This document shows positions 42,390 to 51,846 of a stretch of DNA of 64,000 bases, in pieces (position 1 is the stretch's first letter; every line of letters begins with the position of its first letter). The notes beneath the pieces were generated by a model. That model saw nothing but the letters and a program-made list of their open reading frames with translations. It was not told the origin of the DNA and searched no databases. This stretch comes from Thermoanaerobacter sp. (GTDB lineage Bacteria; Bacillota; Thermoanaerobacteria; Thermoanaerobacterales; Thermoanaerobacteraceae): positions 45,405-109,404 of the forward strand of contig JADBKJ010000001.1 of the NCBI GenBank assembly GCA_014896455.1, given 5' to 3'. The position numbers were made by a program, and so were the translations under genes.

Positions 42390-43793
42390 TTATACTTTCT
42401 CTATTTTCATTCTCTCTTTCACAAACTCTACAGCATCTTCTTTACTCTCAATCTCACCATAAAATCTATTTTTTCTTATCTCATATAAAATTTGTCCTAG
42501 TTTTTTACCATCTTTTATATCAAAATTTATTATTATATCTAAGGGAGAAAGTAAAGGCTCTTGTGCTTCCTTAAATTCTACATATCTTCTTAGGAGCTTA
42601 GTTATAAAATCCGTGTATTTTGGTATATCTTCTTCCTTACCTAAATTGAGCCTTGTTGCTGTAAAATCTGCTAAAGATAAGAGCAAAACTCCTATAGAAT
42701 CATCCTTAAGTTCGGAAAAAAACCTAAAAAGCGATTTATTAGTCGGCCCTCCATTTACATAATATATTAAAGGTTTCATGTGATATAAAACGAGCTTGTT
42801 TAACAATGTCGTCTCTTTCCTTGGCATTTTCATTCGTGCAGCTATTTTCTTTACAATTTCAGTTCCTTTTTTTTCATGATTGTAAAAATGTATTCTATTT
42901 TCTGTATCAATGTATATAGACTCTGGTTTGCCTATATCATGAAATAAAGCTCCTAACTTTATTATATCTTTTACCTTGTTATTCGCAGAAAGAGTCCTAT
43001 CTAAATACTCTGAAACTATATCATATACGTCTTTGGGAAATCTCATAGAATTTATGATATTTTCGTATTCTTCTACAGTTTTTAGTGAATGTATCCAAGC
43101 ATTTGTAAGGTGATAATAGCACTTTCCTACTTCTTTCATTTTAGCAACTTCTTCAAATATATTTTCCATAAGCTTTAAATCTTCCATCATTCTTAAATAT
43201 TTATGAGAATTCTTTTCTTTTAATATTATAAAAATTTCATTCATTATTCTCTCTGGCGCCACTTGTTTTATTAAAGCCGATTCTTCTCTTATTTTAGCCT
43301 TTGTACCCTCATCAATATCAAATTTGTAAGTCGCAGCAAATCTCACAGCTCTCAAAGCCCTTAAAGGGTCTTCTTTAAAAGTCATCACACCAACATGCTT
43401 TATTTTCCTGTTTTTTATGTCCGTCACGCCACCAAAAGGGTCAATAATATATTCAAATTCAAAATAATCTGTAAGTTTCATCGCCATAGCATTCATTGTA
43501 AAGTCTCTATGAGCCAAATCGACGTATATGTCTTCACCTCTTAAATTAGTAAAATCCAATATTTCATCTCCTACCACAACCCTATATGTGCCTTTTTCCG
43601 CCATAAAAGGCACAAAAGTACCCCCTAATTTTTCTGCCGCTAATTTGGCAATTTTCTCTGCATCTTCCTGAACTACAAAATCATAATCTTTAGCTTCTCT
43701 ATTTAAAATCTTGTCCCTTATGTATCCCCCAACAATATACAAATTATATGCTTCTTTTCCTAATTTTCTTATTAATTTTGGTATTGTTGCCAC
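42390..43793 (-). CDS. cca: CCA-adding/poly(A)-type tRNA nucleotidyltransferase with HD domain
   Basis: A 467-residue nucleotidyltransferase. The class II head domain has YIVGGYIRDKILNREAKDYDFVV (GG and the DxD catalytic pair), RRDFTMNAMA-type motif (HRDFTMNAMAM), and EDPLRALRAVRFAATYKFDID. A C-terminal HD phosphohydrolase-like domain (LGALFHDIGKPESI..FYNHEKKGTEIVKKI) follows. GTG start after GGAAGGA. It adds or repairs the 3' CCA end of tRNAs. Sits between spmB and the metG leader. Confidence 0.9.
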   Translation of the reverse strand: MATIPKLIRKLGKEAYNLYIVGGYIRDKILNREAKDYDFVVQEDAEKIAKLAAEKLGGTFVPFMAEKGTYRVVVGDEILDFTNLRGEDIYVDLAHRDFTMNAMAMKLTDYFEFEYIIDPFGGVTDIKNRKIKHVGVMTFKEDPLRALRAVRFAATYKFDIDEGTKAKIREESALIKQVAPERIMNEIFIILKEKNSHKYLRMMEDLKLMENIFEEVAKMKEVGKCYYHLTNAWIHSLKTVEEYENIINSMRFPKDVYDIVSEYLDRTLSANNKVKDIIKLGALFHDIGKPESIYIDTENRIHFYNHEKKGTEIVKKIAARMKMPRKETTLLNKLVLYHMKPLIYYVNGGPTNKSLFRFFSELKDDSIGVLLLSLADFTATRLNLGKEEDIPKYTDFITKLLRRYVEFKEAQEPLLSPLDIIINFDIKDGKKLGQILYEIRKNRFYGEIESKEDAVEFVKERMKIEKV

Positions 43794-43873
43794 AAAAAAT
43801 CATTCCTTCCCTTTTAAAAGGCAAATCAACATTACACTATATAGTATAACAAAAGTGAAAAAGTATACAAGTA

Positions 43874-44395
43874 TTAAAAAAATAATCTGCTATAAAATAC
43901 ACACGAAAGTATTGCAACAATATCTGCGAAAATTCCAGATATAACAGAATGTCTCATCTTTTTTATCCCCACTGCCCCATAGTAAACAGCAAGAACATAA
44001 AAAGTGGTCTCAGTAGATCCATACATAGCAGAAGCCATTTTCCCGATTAGAGAATCGGCACCATGAGTTTTTATAATCTCAGTCGCAATCCCCAAAGCAC
44101 CGCTTCCCGAAAGGGGTCTTATTAAAGCAAGAGGCACAAGTTCCTGTGACATGCCTATTTTATTTGTAAGAGGCATTAAAAATTTCCCTAACAAATCAAG
44201 GGCGCCTGATGCTCTTAATACGCCTATTGCCACAAGCATCGCTACAAGAGCCGGAAATATTTTTACAACTACAGAAATCCCTTCTTTTGCCCCATCAATA
44301 AAAACTTCATACACTTTGACATTTTTTATGATTCCATAAAAAGGGATAATAAAAACAAGTATAGGAATAATCCATTCAGATATAATTTTAATCAT
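43874..44395 (-). CDS. spmB: spore maturation protein SpmB
   Basis: A membrane protein of about 173 residues needed for spore core dehydration. Nucleoside-recognition (Gate) domain features: PALVAMLVAIGVLRASGALDLL, LIRPLSGSGALGI, and SAMYGSTETTFYVLAVYYGAVGIKK. The ATG at 44395 is better spaced from AAGGAG than the GTG four codons before. Pairs with spmA, overlapping or nearly overlapping it. Confidence 0.93.
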   Translation of the reverse strand: MIKIISEWIIPILVFIIPFYGIIKNVKVYEVFIDGAKEGISVVVKIFPALVAMLVAIGVLRASGALDLLGKFLMPLTNKIGMSQELVPLALIRPLSGSGALGIATEIIKTHGADSLIGKMASAMYGSTETTFYVLAVYYGAVGIKKMRHSVISGIFADIVAILSCVFYSRLFF

Positions 44396-44403
44396 TATTA
44401 TTT

Positions 44404-44988
44404 TCACTCCTTAAATATAGGCATTTTTTCAAGGTATTTATTCAAAATAAGACCAGCTACAAGAGCAGTGCTAGTTGAAAGTACGCTGACAATCACAAAA
44501 TCCGCAGGATTTTTAGCACCCAAAGAAGCCCTTATTCCAATCATCACAGTAGGTATAAGCTGTATTGAAGCTGTATTTATCACTAAAAAGCGGCACATAG
44601 CATTTGAAGCGCTGTCTTTTTTATTAAGCTCTTGAAGGTATTCCATAGCCTTAATCCCGAAAGGTGTTGCTGCATTACCTAATCCCAATATATTAGCTGA
44701 TATATTCATTATCATCGCTGAAATAGCTGGGTGGTCTTTTGGCACGTCAGGAAAAAGCCTCATAATTGTAGGTTTTAGTAATTTCGCGATAATATCTGTA
44801 AGACCTGACTTATCTGCAATTTTCATTATTCCAAGCCATAAAGACATTACACCAACTAGCCCTATCGAAATAGCAACAGCAGTCTGTGCTGAATCAATTA
44901 TAGCTTTGGATACTTCTGCCATTCTGCCATTTATTATTCCTACTAAAACTCCTATCGCTATCATAAAAAACCATATGTAATTTATCAT
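44404..44988 (-). CDS. spmA: spore maturation protein SpmA
   Basis: Partner of SpmB, about 194 residues with 5-6 membrane helices. Gate-domain motifs AQTAVAISIGLVGVMSLWLGIMKIADKSGLT and SANILGLGNAATPFGIKAMEYLQ. ATG at 44988 with GGGAGGG 8 nt upstream; an in-frame start 8 codons before has no good site. Confidence 0.93.
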   Translation of the reverse strand: MINYIWFFMIAIGVLVGIINGRMAEVSKAIIDSAQTAVAISIGLVGVMSLWLGIMKIADKSGLTDIIAKLLKPTIMRLFPDVPKDHPAISAMIMNISANILGLGNAATPFGIKAMEYLQELNKKDSASNAMCRFLVINTASIQLIPTVMIGIRASLGAKNPADFVIVSVLSTSTALVAGLILNKYLEKMPIFKE

Positions 44989-45087
44989 GGTATAGCCCTC
45001 CCAAATTACCAAAAAAACTTCCTTTATGCTTTTCTTCTTATGTAATAAAATTTATGTTATTAACCTTAAAAAATTCCAAAAAAGGTG

Positions 45088-45116
45088 TTGACTTATTTTT
45101 CAAAACTTGGTATTAT
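45088..45116 (+). promoter_or_regulatory. abrB promoter
   Basis: TTGACT (45088-45093), 17 bp, TATTAT (45111-45116), about 40 nt upstream of the Shine-Dalgarno. Confidence 0.75.
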
Positions 45117-45132
45117 TATAAGTGAAGTTTAA

Positions 45133-45140
45133 TTGTCGAA
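45133..45140 (+). promoter_or_regulatory. Spo0A box (0A box) downstream of the abrB promoter
   Basis: TTGTCGAA matches the 0A-box core TGTCGAA exactly. It lies 17 nt after the -10 box, a position from which Spo0A~P represses abrB in Bacillus. Confidence 0.7.
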
Positions 45141-45165
45141 TTTTGTACCTCAGGAGGGGAGAAAA

Positions 45166-45417
45166 ATGTTGAAATCCACAGGCATTGTAAGAAAAGTAGA
45201 CGAATTGGGAAGGGTAGTAATACCAATCGAGCTCAGGAGGACACTTAACATAGCAGAAAGAGATGCTCTTGAAATCTATGTTGATGGGGAACAAATAGTC
45301 CTCAAAAAGTATGAGCCTGCTTGCATTTTCTGCGGCAACGCTGAAAATGTCATAAACTACAAAGGCAAAAATATATGTAAAAATTGCCTTGAAGAGTTAA
45401 AGAAATCTGTAGACTAA
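45166..45417 (+). CDS. abrB: transition-state regulator AbrB
   Basis: An 83-residue DNA-binding protein. MLKSTGIVRKVDELGRVVIPIELRRTLNIAERDALEIYVDGEQIVLKKYEP is nearly the Bacillus AbrB/SpoVT domain. The C-terminal part differs: it is short and carries CIFCGN..CKNC, a probable zinc site, in place of the Bacillus AbrB tail. ATG after AGGAGGGGAGAAAA. It likely represses post-exponential genes until relieved by Spo0A through the adjacent 0A box. Confidence 0.92.
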   Translation: MLKSTGIVRKVDELGRVVIPIELRRTLNIAERDALEIYVDGEQIVLKKYEPACIFCGNAENVINYKGKNICKNCLEELKKSVD

Positions 45418-45422
45418 TAGCA

Positions 45423-45462
45423 GGATAAATAATAGGAGGGTATGTCCTCCTATTATTTATCC
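45423..45462. terminator. bidirectional terminator, 17-bp perfect stem
   Basis: GGATAAATAATAGGAGG, a 6-nt loop, and its exact complement. It lies between convergent abrB and the CDF gene and includes the CDF stop codon. Confidence 0.75.
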
Positions 45463-46322
45463 TCTTCTTTTTTTCTTTCCGGTTCTACATGGATTATTAC
45501 ATGGGAATCAGGGAATTTATCAGTTATTTGTTTTGAAACTTTATGGGATAACTCATGAGCGTCCACTATGTTGTAATTTCTGTCCACTCTCAAATGAACG
45601 TCTATTTCTCTTCGAGGCCCCGATTTTCTCGTTCTCAATTTGTGAAAACTTGTAATTTCAGAATTTGATTTTATTATATTCTCAATTTCTTTAACTTCCT
45701 CTTCTGGAAGACTAGTGTCTGTCAAATCTTTTAAAGCTTCCTTTGTCAAATCAATTGAAGTTTTTATAATAATCAACGCAACAAAAATGGATATAATTGG
45801 GTCTAAAATGGCTAATTTAGTAACTTTTATAATTACGAGCCCTGTAGTAACTCCTAACGAAGTAAATACATCCGTCAATAAATTCGTTGCATCTGCCTTT
45901 AAAGCAATAGAATTCTCTTTTTTGGATACTTTAAACAAAGTGTATGAAACAATTCCTTTTACAAAAGATACAAACAACATGACTGCAATTCCCATTTCTA
46001 ATTTCTCTACATACGTGCCAGAAATTATTCTTCCAACAGCTTCATATATAATAAGTACAGCAGCAAAGAATATTAAAATAGCCTCTATAAAACCAGAAAT
46101 GTTCTCATATTTATTGTGTCCGTAAGGATGGTCTTCGTCTGCTGGTTTTACTGATTCTCTTATCGAAAAAAAAGCAATTATACTGGCTATTAAATCTATT
46201 GAAGAATCTACAGCTGCCGAAATTACCACCATTGAATGCATTAACACTCCCGCAACCAGTTTCATAATTATTAATGCGCTATTAGAAATCATAGATAATA
46301 ACGCTGCTTTCTGTTTATCCAT
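45453..46322 (-). CDS. CDF-family cation efflux transporter
   Basis: Exports Zn2+, Fe2+ or similar ions in exchange for protons. About 289 residues: six N-terminal helices with the metal-site motifs SAAVDSSIDLIAS (HxxxD/DxxxD class, TM2) and ALKADATNLLTDV (TM5), and the DEDHPYGHNKYENISG loop typical of the family. A cytosolic C-terminal domain (EIDVHLRVDRNYNIVDAHELSHKVSKQI) follows. ATG 46322 with GGAGGATGCC upstream. Confidence 0.93.
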   Translation of the reverse strand: MDKQKAALLSMISNSALIIMKLVAGVLMHSMVVISAAVDSSIDLIASIIAFFSIRESVKPADEDHPYGHNKYENISGFIEAILIFFAAVLIIYEAVGRIISGTYVEKLEMGIAVMLFVSFVKGIVSYTLFKVSKKENSIALKADATNLLTDVFTSLGVTTGLVIIKVTKLAILDPIISIFVALIIIKTSIDLTKEALKDLTDTSLPEEEVKEIENIIKSNSEITSFHKLRTRKSGPRREIDVHLRVDRNYNIVDAHELSHKVSKQITDKFPDSHVIIHVEPERKKEEDK

Positions 46323-46366
46323 GGCATCCTCCAAATTATCAATTGAAATTTAACCTATTGATATAC

Positions 46367-46395
46367 ATTATATTTGATTCCTAAAAAATAGTCAA
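46367..46395 (-). promoter_or_regulatory. promoter of the CDF transporter gene
   Basis: TTGACT (46390-46395), 17 bp, TATAAT (46367-46372) on the minus strand. Confidence 0.75.
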
Positions 46396-46459
46396 ATATT
46401 ATTAACGTAAAATATTGAAAATCAAATTCAATTGATAATAACCATTATCTCCAACTTCT

Positions 46460-47281
46460 TTACTTTTTTCCTATAGTAAGTTTATACACTTGACTTTTAG
46501 GTATTCCCAATTCCTTAGCAACTTTTTTAATAACCTCTTTTTTATCCATTCCTTCCTCAAGGTATTTTTGAATTAATTTTTCGGGTTTTTCTTCAACTTG
46601 TTGTTTTTGTGCCCCTTCAATAATTAGTACTATTTCACCTTTTATTTCATCCCCCAGTTTCGTTAAAACCTCATCTATTGTCCCTCTTATAAATTCTTCA
46701 TGAATTTTAGTAAGTTCTCTTGCTATGACAATCTTTCTTTCAGCTACATAAGATTTCAATTCGTGGAGAGTTTCTTTTAAACGATGAGGTGCCTCATAAA
46801 GTATGACAGTTCTCTCTTCTTTTGAAATACGGTTTAGCCTTTCTTCTCTTTCTTTATTTTTTGTCGGCAAAAAACCTTCAAAAACAAAGGAAGAAGTATT
46901 TAGTCCTGAAGCAACTAAAGCGGTAATTGCAGCAGTTGGACCAGGCAATGACACAACTTTTATGTCTTCTTCTATGCAAAGTTTCACAAGGTCTTCCCCA
47001 GGGTCTGAGATTGCAGGTGTACCTGCATCTGTAACTAAGGCAATTGACTTTCCTTTTTTTAATTCCTCTATAAGTTTTACCCCTTTTGTCTTTTTGTTAT
47101 GTTCATGGTAACTGGTAAGAGGTTTTTTTATGTCAAAATGATTTAAAAGTTTAAGAGTTTGCCTCGTATCTTCGGCAGCTATAATATCAACTTCTTTTAA
47201 AGTTTTTAAAACTCTTAAAGTTATATCTTCTAAATTACCAATAGGAGTGGGACATAAATATAATACCCCATAATTTTCCAT
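46460..47281 (-). CDS. rsmI: 16S rRNA C1402 2'-O-methyltransferase
   Basis: Tetrapyrrole-methylase-fold enzyme of 273 residues: LYLCPTPIGNLEDITLRVLKTLKEVDIIAAEDTRQT at the N-terminus, TDAGTPAISDPGE, LPGPTAAITALVASG, and a short C-terminal HTH-like tail (DKKEVIKKVAKELGIPKSQVYKLTI). The downstream gene in the direction of transcription is across the gap; the upstream gene is a tRNA methyltransferase two bases away. Start has AGAGGAGGAATAAAG. Confidence 0.94.
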   Translation of the reverse strand: MENYGVLYLCPTPIGNLEDITLRVLKTLKEVDIIAAEDTRQTLKLLNHFDIKKPLTSYHEHNKKTKGVKLIEELKKGKSIALVTDAGTPAISDPGEDLVKLCIEEDIKVVSLPGPTAAITALVASGLNTSSFVFEGFLPTKNKEREERLNRISKEERTVILYEAPHRLKETLHELKSYVAERKIVIARELTKIHEEFIRGTIDEVLTKLGDEIKGEIVLIIEGAQKQQVEEKPEKLIQKYLEEGMDKKEVIKKVAKELGIPKSQVYKLTIGKK

Positions 47282-47283
47282 CT

Positions 47284-48030
47284 TTATTCCTCCTCTAATT
47301 GCGTTTTAGAGTATATTTCTATAATTTCTTTTGTATACTCTCCACTTTTTTCATACACGTAAAGGGGAGCCAATATGTTTAAACCTGGCTGAGAACCTTT
47401 TTTTGATTCTATTAGCAAAAGATTGGGTTTACTATCTACATAAGGATGCACAAATCTCAATTTTTTAGGTTCTAAATTGTATTTTCTCAAAAAATACAAA
47501 ATGTCAACTAATCTTTCTGTTCTATGAATCATAAAAAATTTCCCTCCAAATTTTAAAAGTTTCGAAGCAGCTTTTATAAATTCCTCAAGTCCTCCATATA
47601 TTTCGTATCTCGCGATATTTTCTGACTTTTGTTTTTTATCAAATCCTGTTTTTACTGGCATATAAGGAGGATTTGAAGTTACTATATCAAATTTTTCATA
47701 TCCTAATATCTTTTCTAATCCTCTTACATCGCCTTTTATTATTTTTATTCTTTCTTCCATTTTATTAATAGCTACACTTCTTGTAGCCATATCCGCCATA
47801 TCTTCTTGTATCTCAATACCGTAAATAAAGGTATCTTGAGTTTTAGCAGCAATTAAAATAGGTATTATGCCAGACCCACATCCTAAATCTACAATTTTAT
47901 CTCCTTTTTTAGCAGTAACAAAATTAGCAAGCAATACCGCATCCATTCCGAATTTAAATTTATCCTTGTGTTGAATTATAACTAAATCTTTCAAGTTTAA
48001 TTCATCTAATCTTTCCCCATCTCTTAACAT
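47284..48030 (-). CDS. tRNA1(Val) (adenine-N6)-methyltransferase-like protein (YabB/TrmN6)
   Basis: About 248 residues with SAM motif VDLGCGSGIIPILIAAKT and the adenine methyltransferase motif SNPPYMP. N-terminal LDELNLKDLVIIQHKDKFKFGMDAVLLANF is typical of the YabB/YfiC group. The ATG at 48030 has AGAGGTGATAAA, better than the in-frame ATG ten codons earlier. In an operon with rsmI, both RNA modifiers. Confidence 0.9.
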   Translation of the reverse strand: MLRDGERLDELNLKDLVIIQHKDKFKFGMDAVLLANFVTAKKGDKIVDLGCGSGIIPILIAAKTQDTFIYGIEIQEDMADMATRSVAINKMEERIKIIKGDVRGLEKILGYEKFDIVTSNPPYMPVKTGFDKKQKSENIARYEIYGGLEEFIKAASKLLKFGGKFFMIHRTERLVDILYFLRKYNLEPKKLRFVHPYVDSKPNLLLIESKKGSQPGLNILAPLYVYEKSGEYTKEIIEIYSKTQLEEE

Positions 48031-48105
48031 TTTATCACCTCTATAATATTCTTGATTCATTTTATCACAATTGCCAAAAGTTTTTATTAACTTTTTAAAT
48101 ATATA

Positions 48106-48134
48106 TTGAAAATTGAACTAGTGCACAGTATACT
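48106..48134 (+). promoter_or_regulatory. arcA promoter
   Basis: TTGAAA (48106-48111), 17 bp, TATACT (48129-48134), about 35 nt before the TTG start. Confidence 0.6.
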
Positions 48135-48168
48135 ATATAAAGAATTTAAACATTAGGAGGATGAAAAG

Positions 48169-49392
48169 TTGACAAAAGTAGTTACTGCTCCCCGCGTAAA
48201 TTCAGAAATAAATAAATTAAAAACAACGATTTTGCACAGGCCAGGGAAAGAATTGGAAAGGTTGACCCCTCAAAATTTATCCGAGCTTCTTTTCGACGAT
48301 ATCCCTTGGGTTAGAAGGATCCAGGAAGAACACGATAACTTTGCAAAAGTATTGCAGCAAAATGAAGTCCAAGTACTGTATTTACAAAATCTCTTAGAAG
48401 AAATATTAAAAGAAGAAGATGTAAAAGAAAAATTTATTGAAGAATTACTTCAAGTAAATGGAGTTACCTCTCCAAAAATCAATAACTATTTAAAAGAATT
48501 CCTTAAAGAAAAATCTTCAAACGAGGTTGCCAAAATAGCAATTGCAGGTTTGGCTCTAAATGAAATAAAGATAAAAAAATCTATGATGGGTTTAGCAGAA
48601 TATATATACCAAGATAATTATTTTTATATAAAGCCCTTACCAAACCTTTATTTTACAAGAGACCCCGGAGCAATGATAGATGGTGGCTTAATGATAAGTT
48701 CTATGAAAACAGCAGCGCGAAAACCAGAAACTATAATATTAAAATACATTTATAAATATCATGAAATTTTTAGAAAAAATAATATTACTTGGTGGTATGA
48801 TGATAGCTATCCTCATTCCATAGAGGGCGGAGATGTGCTGGTATTAAGCAAAAAAGTAATTGCAGTAGGATGTAGTGAAAGAACAACTCCTCAGGCAATA
48901 GAACAATTAGCCCATAATTTATTTGAAAAAGGTTCTTCTGTCGAAAGAATATTAGTAGTGCAAATCCCTATAAACCGTTCGTATATGCATTTAGATACAG
49001 TTTTTACCATGGTTGACACAAACAGATTTGTTTTTTATCCAGGAATAAAAAACGAGTTGAGAGTATTTATCATCATAAAAGAGGAAAAAGGTTTCTTTAT
49101 ACATCAGGAAAAAGATTTGCAAACAGCATTAAAAAATGCGCTAAATCTCTACACAATAGATATAATACCAACTGGCGGGTTAAATGCAATAACTTCTGCA
49201 AGAGAACAATGGAATGACAGTACAAACACTTTAGCTATCGCTCCTGGAGTTATTGTAACCTATTCTAGAAATGAAATATCTAATAAAATAATGGAAAAAG
49301 AAGGAATAAAGGTAATCCCTATTGAAGGGTCGGAACTTTCAAGAGGAAGAGGTGGCCCTCGTTGTATGACTATGCCCCTTTTAAGAGAATAA
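48169..49392 (+). CDS. arcA: arginine deiminase
   Basis: Hydrolyses arginine to citrulline and ammonia. 407 residues, full length. Catalytic and substrate residues: NLYFTRDPGAMI, HSIEGGDVLVL, YMHLDTVFTMVD (His/Asp), and the nucleophile Cys near the end in GGPRCMTMPL. Translation begins at TTG, 7 nt after AGGAGGATG. No ornithine carbamoyltransferase (arcB) or carbamate kinase (arcC) is adjacent, so it is a solitary gene with its own promoter and strong terminator. Confidence 0.95.
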   Translation: MTKVVTAPRVNSEINKLKTTILHRPGKELERLTPQNLSELLFDDIPWVRRIQEEHDNFAKVLQQNEVQVLYLQNLLEEILKEEDVKEKFIEELLQVNGVTSPKINNYLKEFLKEKSSNEVAKIAIAGLALNEIKIKKSMMGLAEYIYQDNYFYIKPLPNLYFTRDPGAMIDGGLMISSMKTAARKPETIILKYIYKYHEIFRKNNITWWYDDSYPHSIEGGDVLVLSKKVIAVGCSERTTPQAIEQLAHNLFEKGSSVERILVVQIPINRSYMHLDTVFTMVDTNRFVFYPGIKNELRVFIIIKEEKGFFIHQEKDLQTALKNALNLYTIDIIPTGGLNAITSAREQWNDSTNTLAIAPGVIVTYSRNEISNKIMEKEGIKVIPIEGSELSRGRGGPRCMTMPLLRE

Positions 49393-49405
49393 ATTAAATC
49401 ACAGT

Positions 49406-49450
49406 CCCCTTTTTATGCACAAATTTAAAGCATAAAAAAGGGGATTTTTT
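49406..49450 (+). terminator. arcA terminator
   Basis: CCCCTTTTTATGC-loop-GCATAAAAAAGGGG followed by AUUUUUU, immediately after arcA. Confidence 0.85.
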
Positions 49451-49575
49451 AATTTGCATTGAAAAGTTATTAACAAGTTAACAGATTTAAACATCCTGTT
49501 GTTAATAAATTTTTAATAATTTAATGGTATAATGTTTAGGTGCCAATTTACTACATTGAAAAGGAAGGATAATCT

Positions 49576-51747
49576 ATGAAAAAGTTTTTTGCAATTTTTT
49601 TATGTCTTGTGTTTATTTTCTTTACAGTTTCCCCTTCAATTTCTTTTGCATCTCCAACAAAGAATAAAATAGCAGTGCTCTTTATTCTAGATAGGACAAG
49701 TATTAATGACCTTGCTAAATACAATCTTCCAAATATAAAAAAGTTATTAGACATAGGTTCCCTAGCACTTATGAATACAAGAGCAGCCGGAAGTTATTCA
49801 GAACCTTCTTCTTATCTCACCATAGGAACAGGTACCCGAGCTTCGGCTGGTGAAATGGGTAGTTTATGTTTTAACAAAGATGAAATTTATGGCTATACTT
49901 CTGCAGAAAAATTATATTACCTTTACACTGGGAAACTTCCACAAGAAGGTAATATAGTTAACTTAGGAATACAAGATTTAATAAATCAAGCTTCTACTTT
50001 AAATTATACTGTTACACCGGGATTGTTAGGTGAACTTTTAAAAAGAAATGAAATTCATGTGTACGTATTAGGGAACTCTGATATAATGACTCCCTCAGGA
50101 ATATCCTATAAAAGATATGCCCCTTTAATTGGCATGGACAAAAACGGGATATCTGAGGGAGATATTAGCGAAGATTTATTGGTAAAAGATGATAATAGTC
50201 CTTACATGGTAAAAGCCGATTATGAAAAACTTTACAATAAATTTGTAGAATACAGTAAAAATGGTGGCCTCATTATTATAGACCCTGGAGATATTTTAAG
50301 GGCAGATGTATTTTCTAAATATACTTCCCCTTCCTTGGCTCAGCGTTACAAAGAAAAAGCATTATATGAATCTGATAAACTTATAGGTAAAATATTATCT
50401 GATTTGGATTTGTCTAAAGATTTATTTATTGTCGTGACTCCTTATCCCTCTAATCAGGATATACAAATTAACAATTTAATTACCCCTGTAATAATAGCAG
50501 GTCCTTCTTATTCACAAGGCTTTGCGACTTCTAATACTACAAAGCGCCAAGGAATTATTACAAATTTAGACATAGCACCAACAATATTATCATACTTTAA
50601 CATAAAGCCCCCTGTAGAAATGTTGGGACATCCAATTGAAAGCATCAAATACCAAAATGCCCTTGGTTATCTTATCAACGCAGATAAAATGATAGTTTCT
50701 GTCCACAATGCTAGACCATTGGTATTGAAAAGTTACGTTTTGTTTATAGTAATTGTGCTAATACTTTATATAGGCCTATTGTTTTTGAAAAAAGAATATT
50801 TAAAGTATTTGACACCTATAATTTTAGGAGTAATGACTGTCCCTCTGACATTTTTAATTCTGCCTTTATTAGGCCCCTTATCTCTTTACTTAAACATTGT
50901 GGCTGTTGTTGTTTTAACTGGATTAATTGACGGATTAATCATGTATTTTGTAAAAAATGATTTAGATAGACTAATGGTAATAAGTTTGGCAACCACAATC
51001 ACAATAATAATAGACTTGTTACTTAATTCTCCTTTGATGAAAAACTCTATATTGGGGTATGACGTCATAAGCGGAGCTAGGTTTTATGGAATAGGAAATG
51101 AATACATGGGAGTCTTGATAGGTTCTTCGATAATGGGAACTATGGAATTAATTGAAAAATATAAAACCAAAAGCGTAAAAATTTTAGGCTTTATCCTTTT
51201 TACTGTTGCATTTTGGTTAATGGTTCTACCACAATTTGGAGCAAAAGTCGGCGGATTTATAACTGGTTTTATGGCTTTTGGTTCCACAATTTTGATGCTC
51301 TTTGGAGTAAAAATAAATAAAAAGACCTTTTTAATAATGTTTATCTCCATGGTAATATTACTATTTTTGATGTTTATAGCTTCAATGTTTTTTGGGACTA
51401 CTACCCATATGGCTCAAACAGCTATTATTGTAAAAAGTGAAGGTATAAATTCTTTGTTCCAAATTTTTACAAGAAAGCTTAAAATGGAGCTTAAGCTCAT
51501 AAGATACACTATATGGTCATGGGTACTTATAATATCTATTTTAGTACTATTTATACTATCTTATAGACCAACGGGAGTACTTAAAAACATCTTCAAAAAT
51601 TACAAATACGTGTATTATGGATTTTTTGGCAGTATCATAGGTATGCTTTTTTCTCTTGCCTTCAACGATGCTGGCATTGTAGCAGCAGCCACTACCTGTA
51701 TATACGCGATACCTCCTATTTTATTACTCCTTCAAAGGAATGTATAA
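49576..51747 (+). CDS. large exported phosphatase-fold and polytopic membrane protein
   Basis: A 723-residue protein with a signal sequence (about 1-25, ends SFA), an extracytoplasmic alkaline-phosphatase-superfamily-like domain (about 28-370), then roughly 10 membrane helices (375-720). The soluble domain has IAVLFILDRTSINDLAKYNLPNI, SYLTIGTGTRASAG and LDIAPTILSYFNIKPPVEMLGHPIE, as in sulfatase/phosphoglycerol transferase-like folds. No partner is apparent. Likely acts on a cell-surface polymer or lipid; function not known. Related multi-helix proteins occur widely in clostridia. Confidence 0.75.
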   Translation: MKKFFAIFLCLVFIFFTVSPSISFASPTKNKIAVLFILDRTSINDLAKYNLPNIKKLLDIGSLALMNTRAAGSYSEPSSYLTIGTGTRASAGEMGSLCFNKDEIYGYTSAEKLYYLYTGKLPQEGNIVNLGIQDLINQASTLNYTVTPGLLGELLKRNEIHVYVLGNSDIMTPSGISYKRYAPLIGMDKNGISEGDISEDLLVKDDNSPYMVKADYEKLYNKFVEYSKNGGLIIIDPGDILRADVFSKYTSPSLAQRYKEKALYESDKLIGKILSDLDLSKDLFIVVTPYPSNQDIQINNLITPVIIAGPSYSQGFATSNTTKRQGIITNLDIAPTILSYFNIKPPVEMLGHPIESIKYQNALGYLINADKMIVSVHNARPLVLKSYVLFIVIVLILYIGLLFLKKEYLKYLTPIILGVMTVPLTFLILPLLGPLSLYLNIVAVVVLTGLIDGLIMYFVKNDLDRLMVISLATTITIIIDLLLNSPLMKNSILGYDVISGARFYGIGNEYMGVLIGSSIMGTMELIEKYKTKSVKILGFILFTVAFWLMVLPQFGAKVGGFITGFMAFGSTILMLFGVKINKKTFLIMFISMVILLFLMFIASMFFGTTTHMAQTAIIVKSEGINSLFQIFTRKLKMELKLIRYTIWSWVLIISILVLFILSYRPTGVLKNIFKNYKYVYYGFFGSIIGMLFSLAFNDAGIVAAATTCIYAIPPILLLLQRNV

Positions 51748-51846
51748 TAAATAATCCACTGTAGCCTTTATATTTGCTTCCTTTTAAAGGGTATGTTATA
51801 ATTGTCATTGTAGCAATTGACCCAACAAAAACAAGGAGATGATAAT

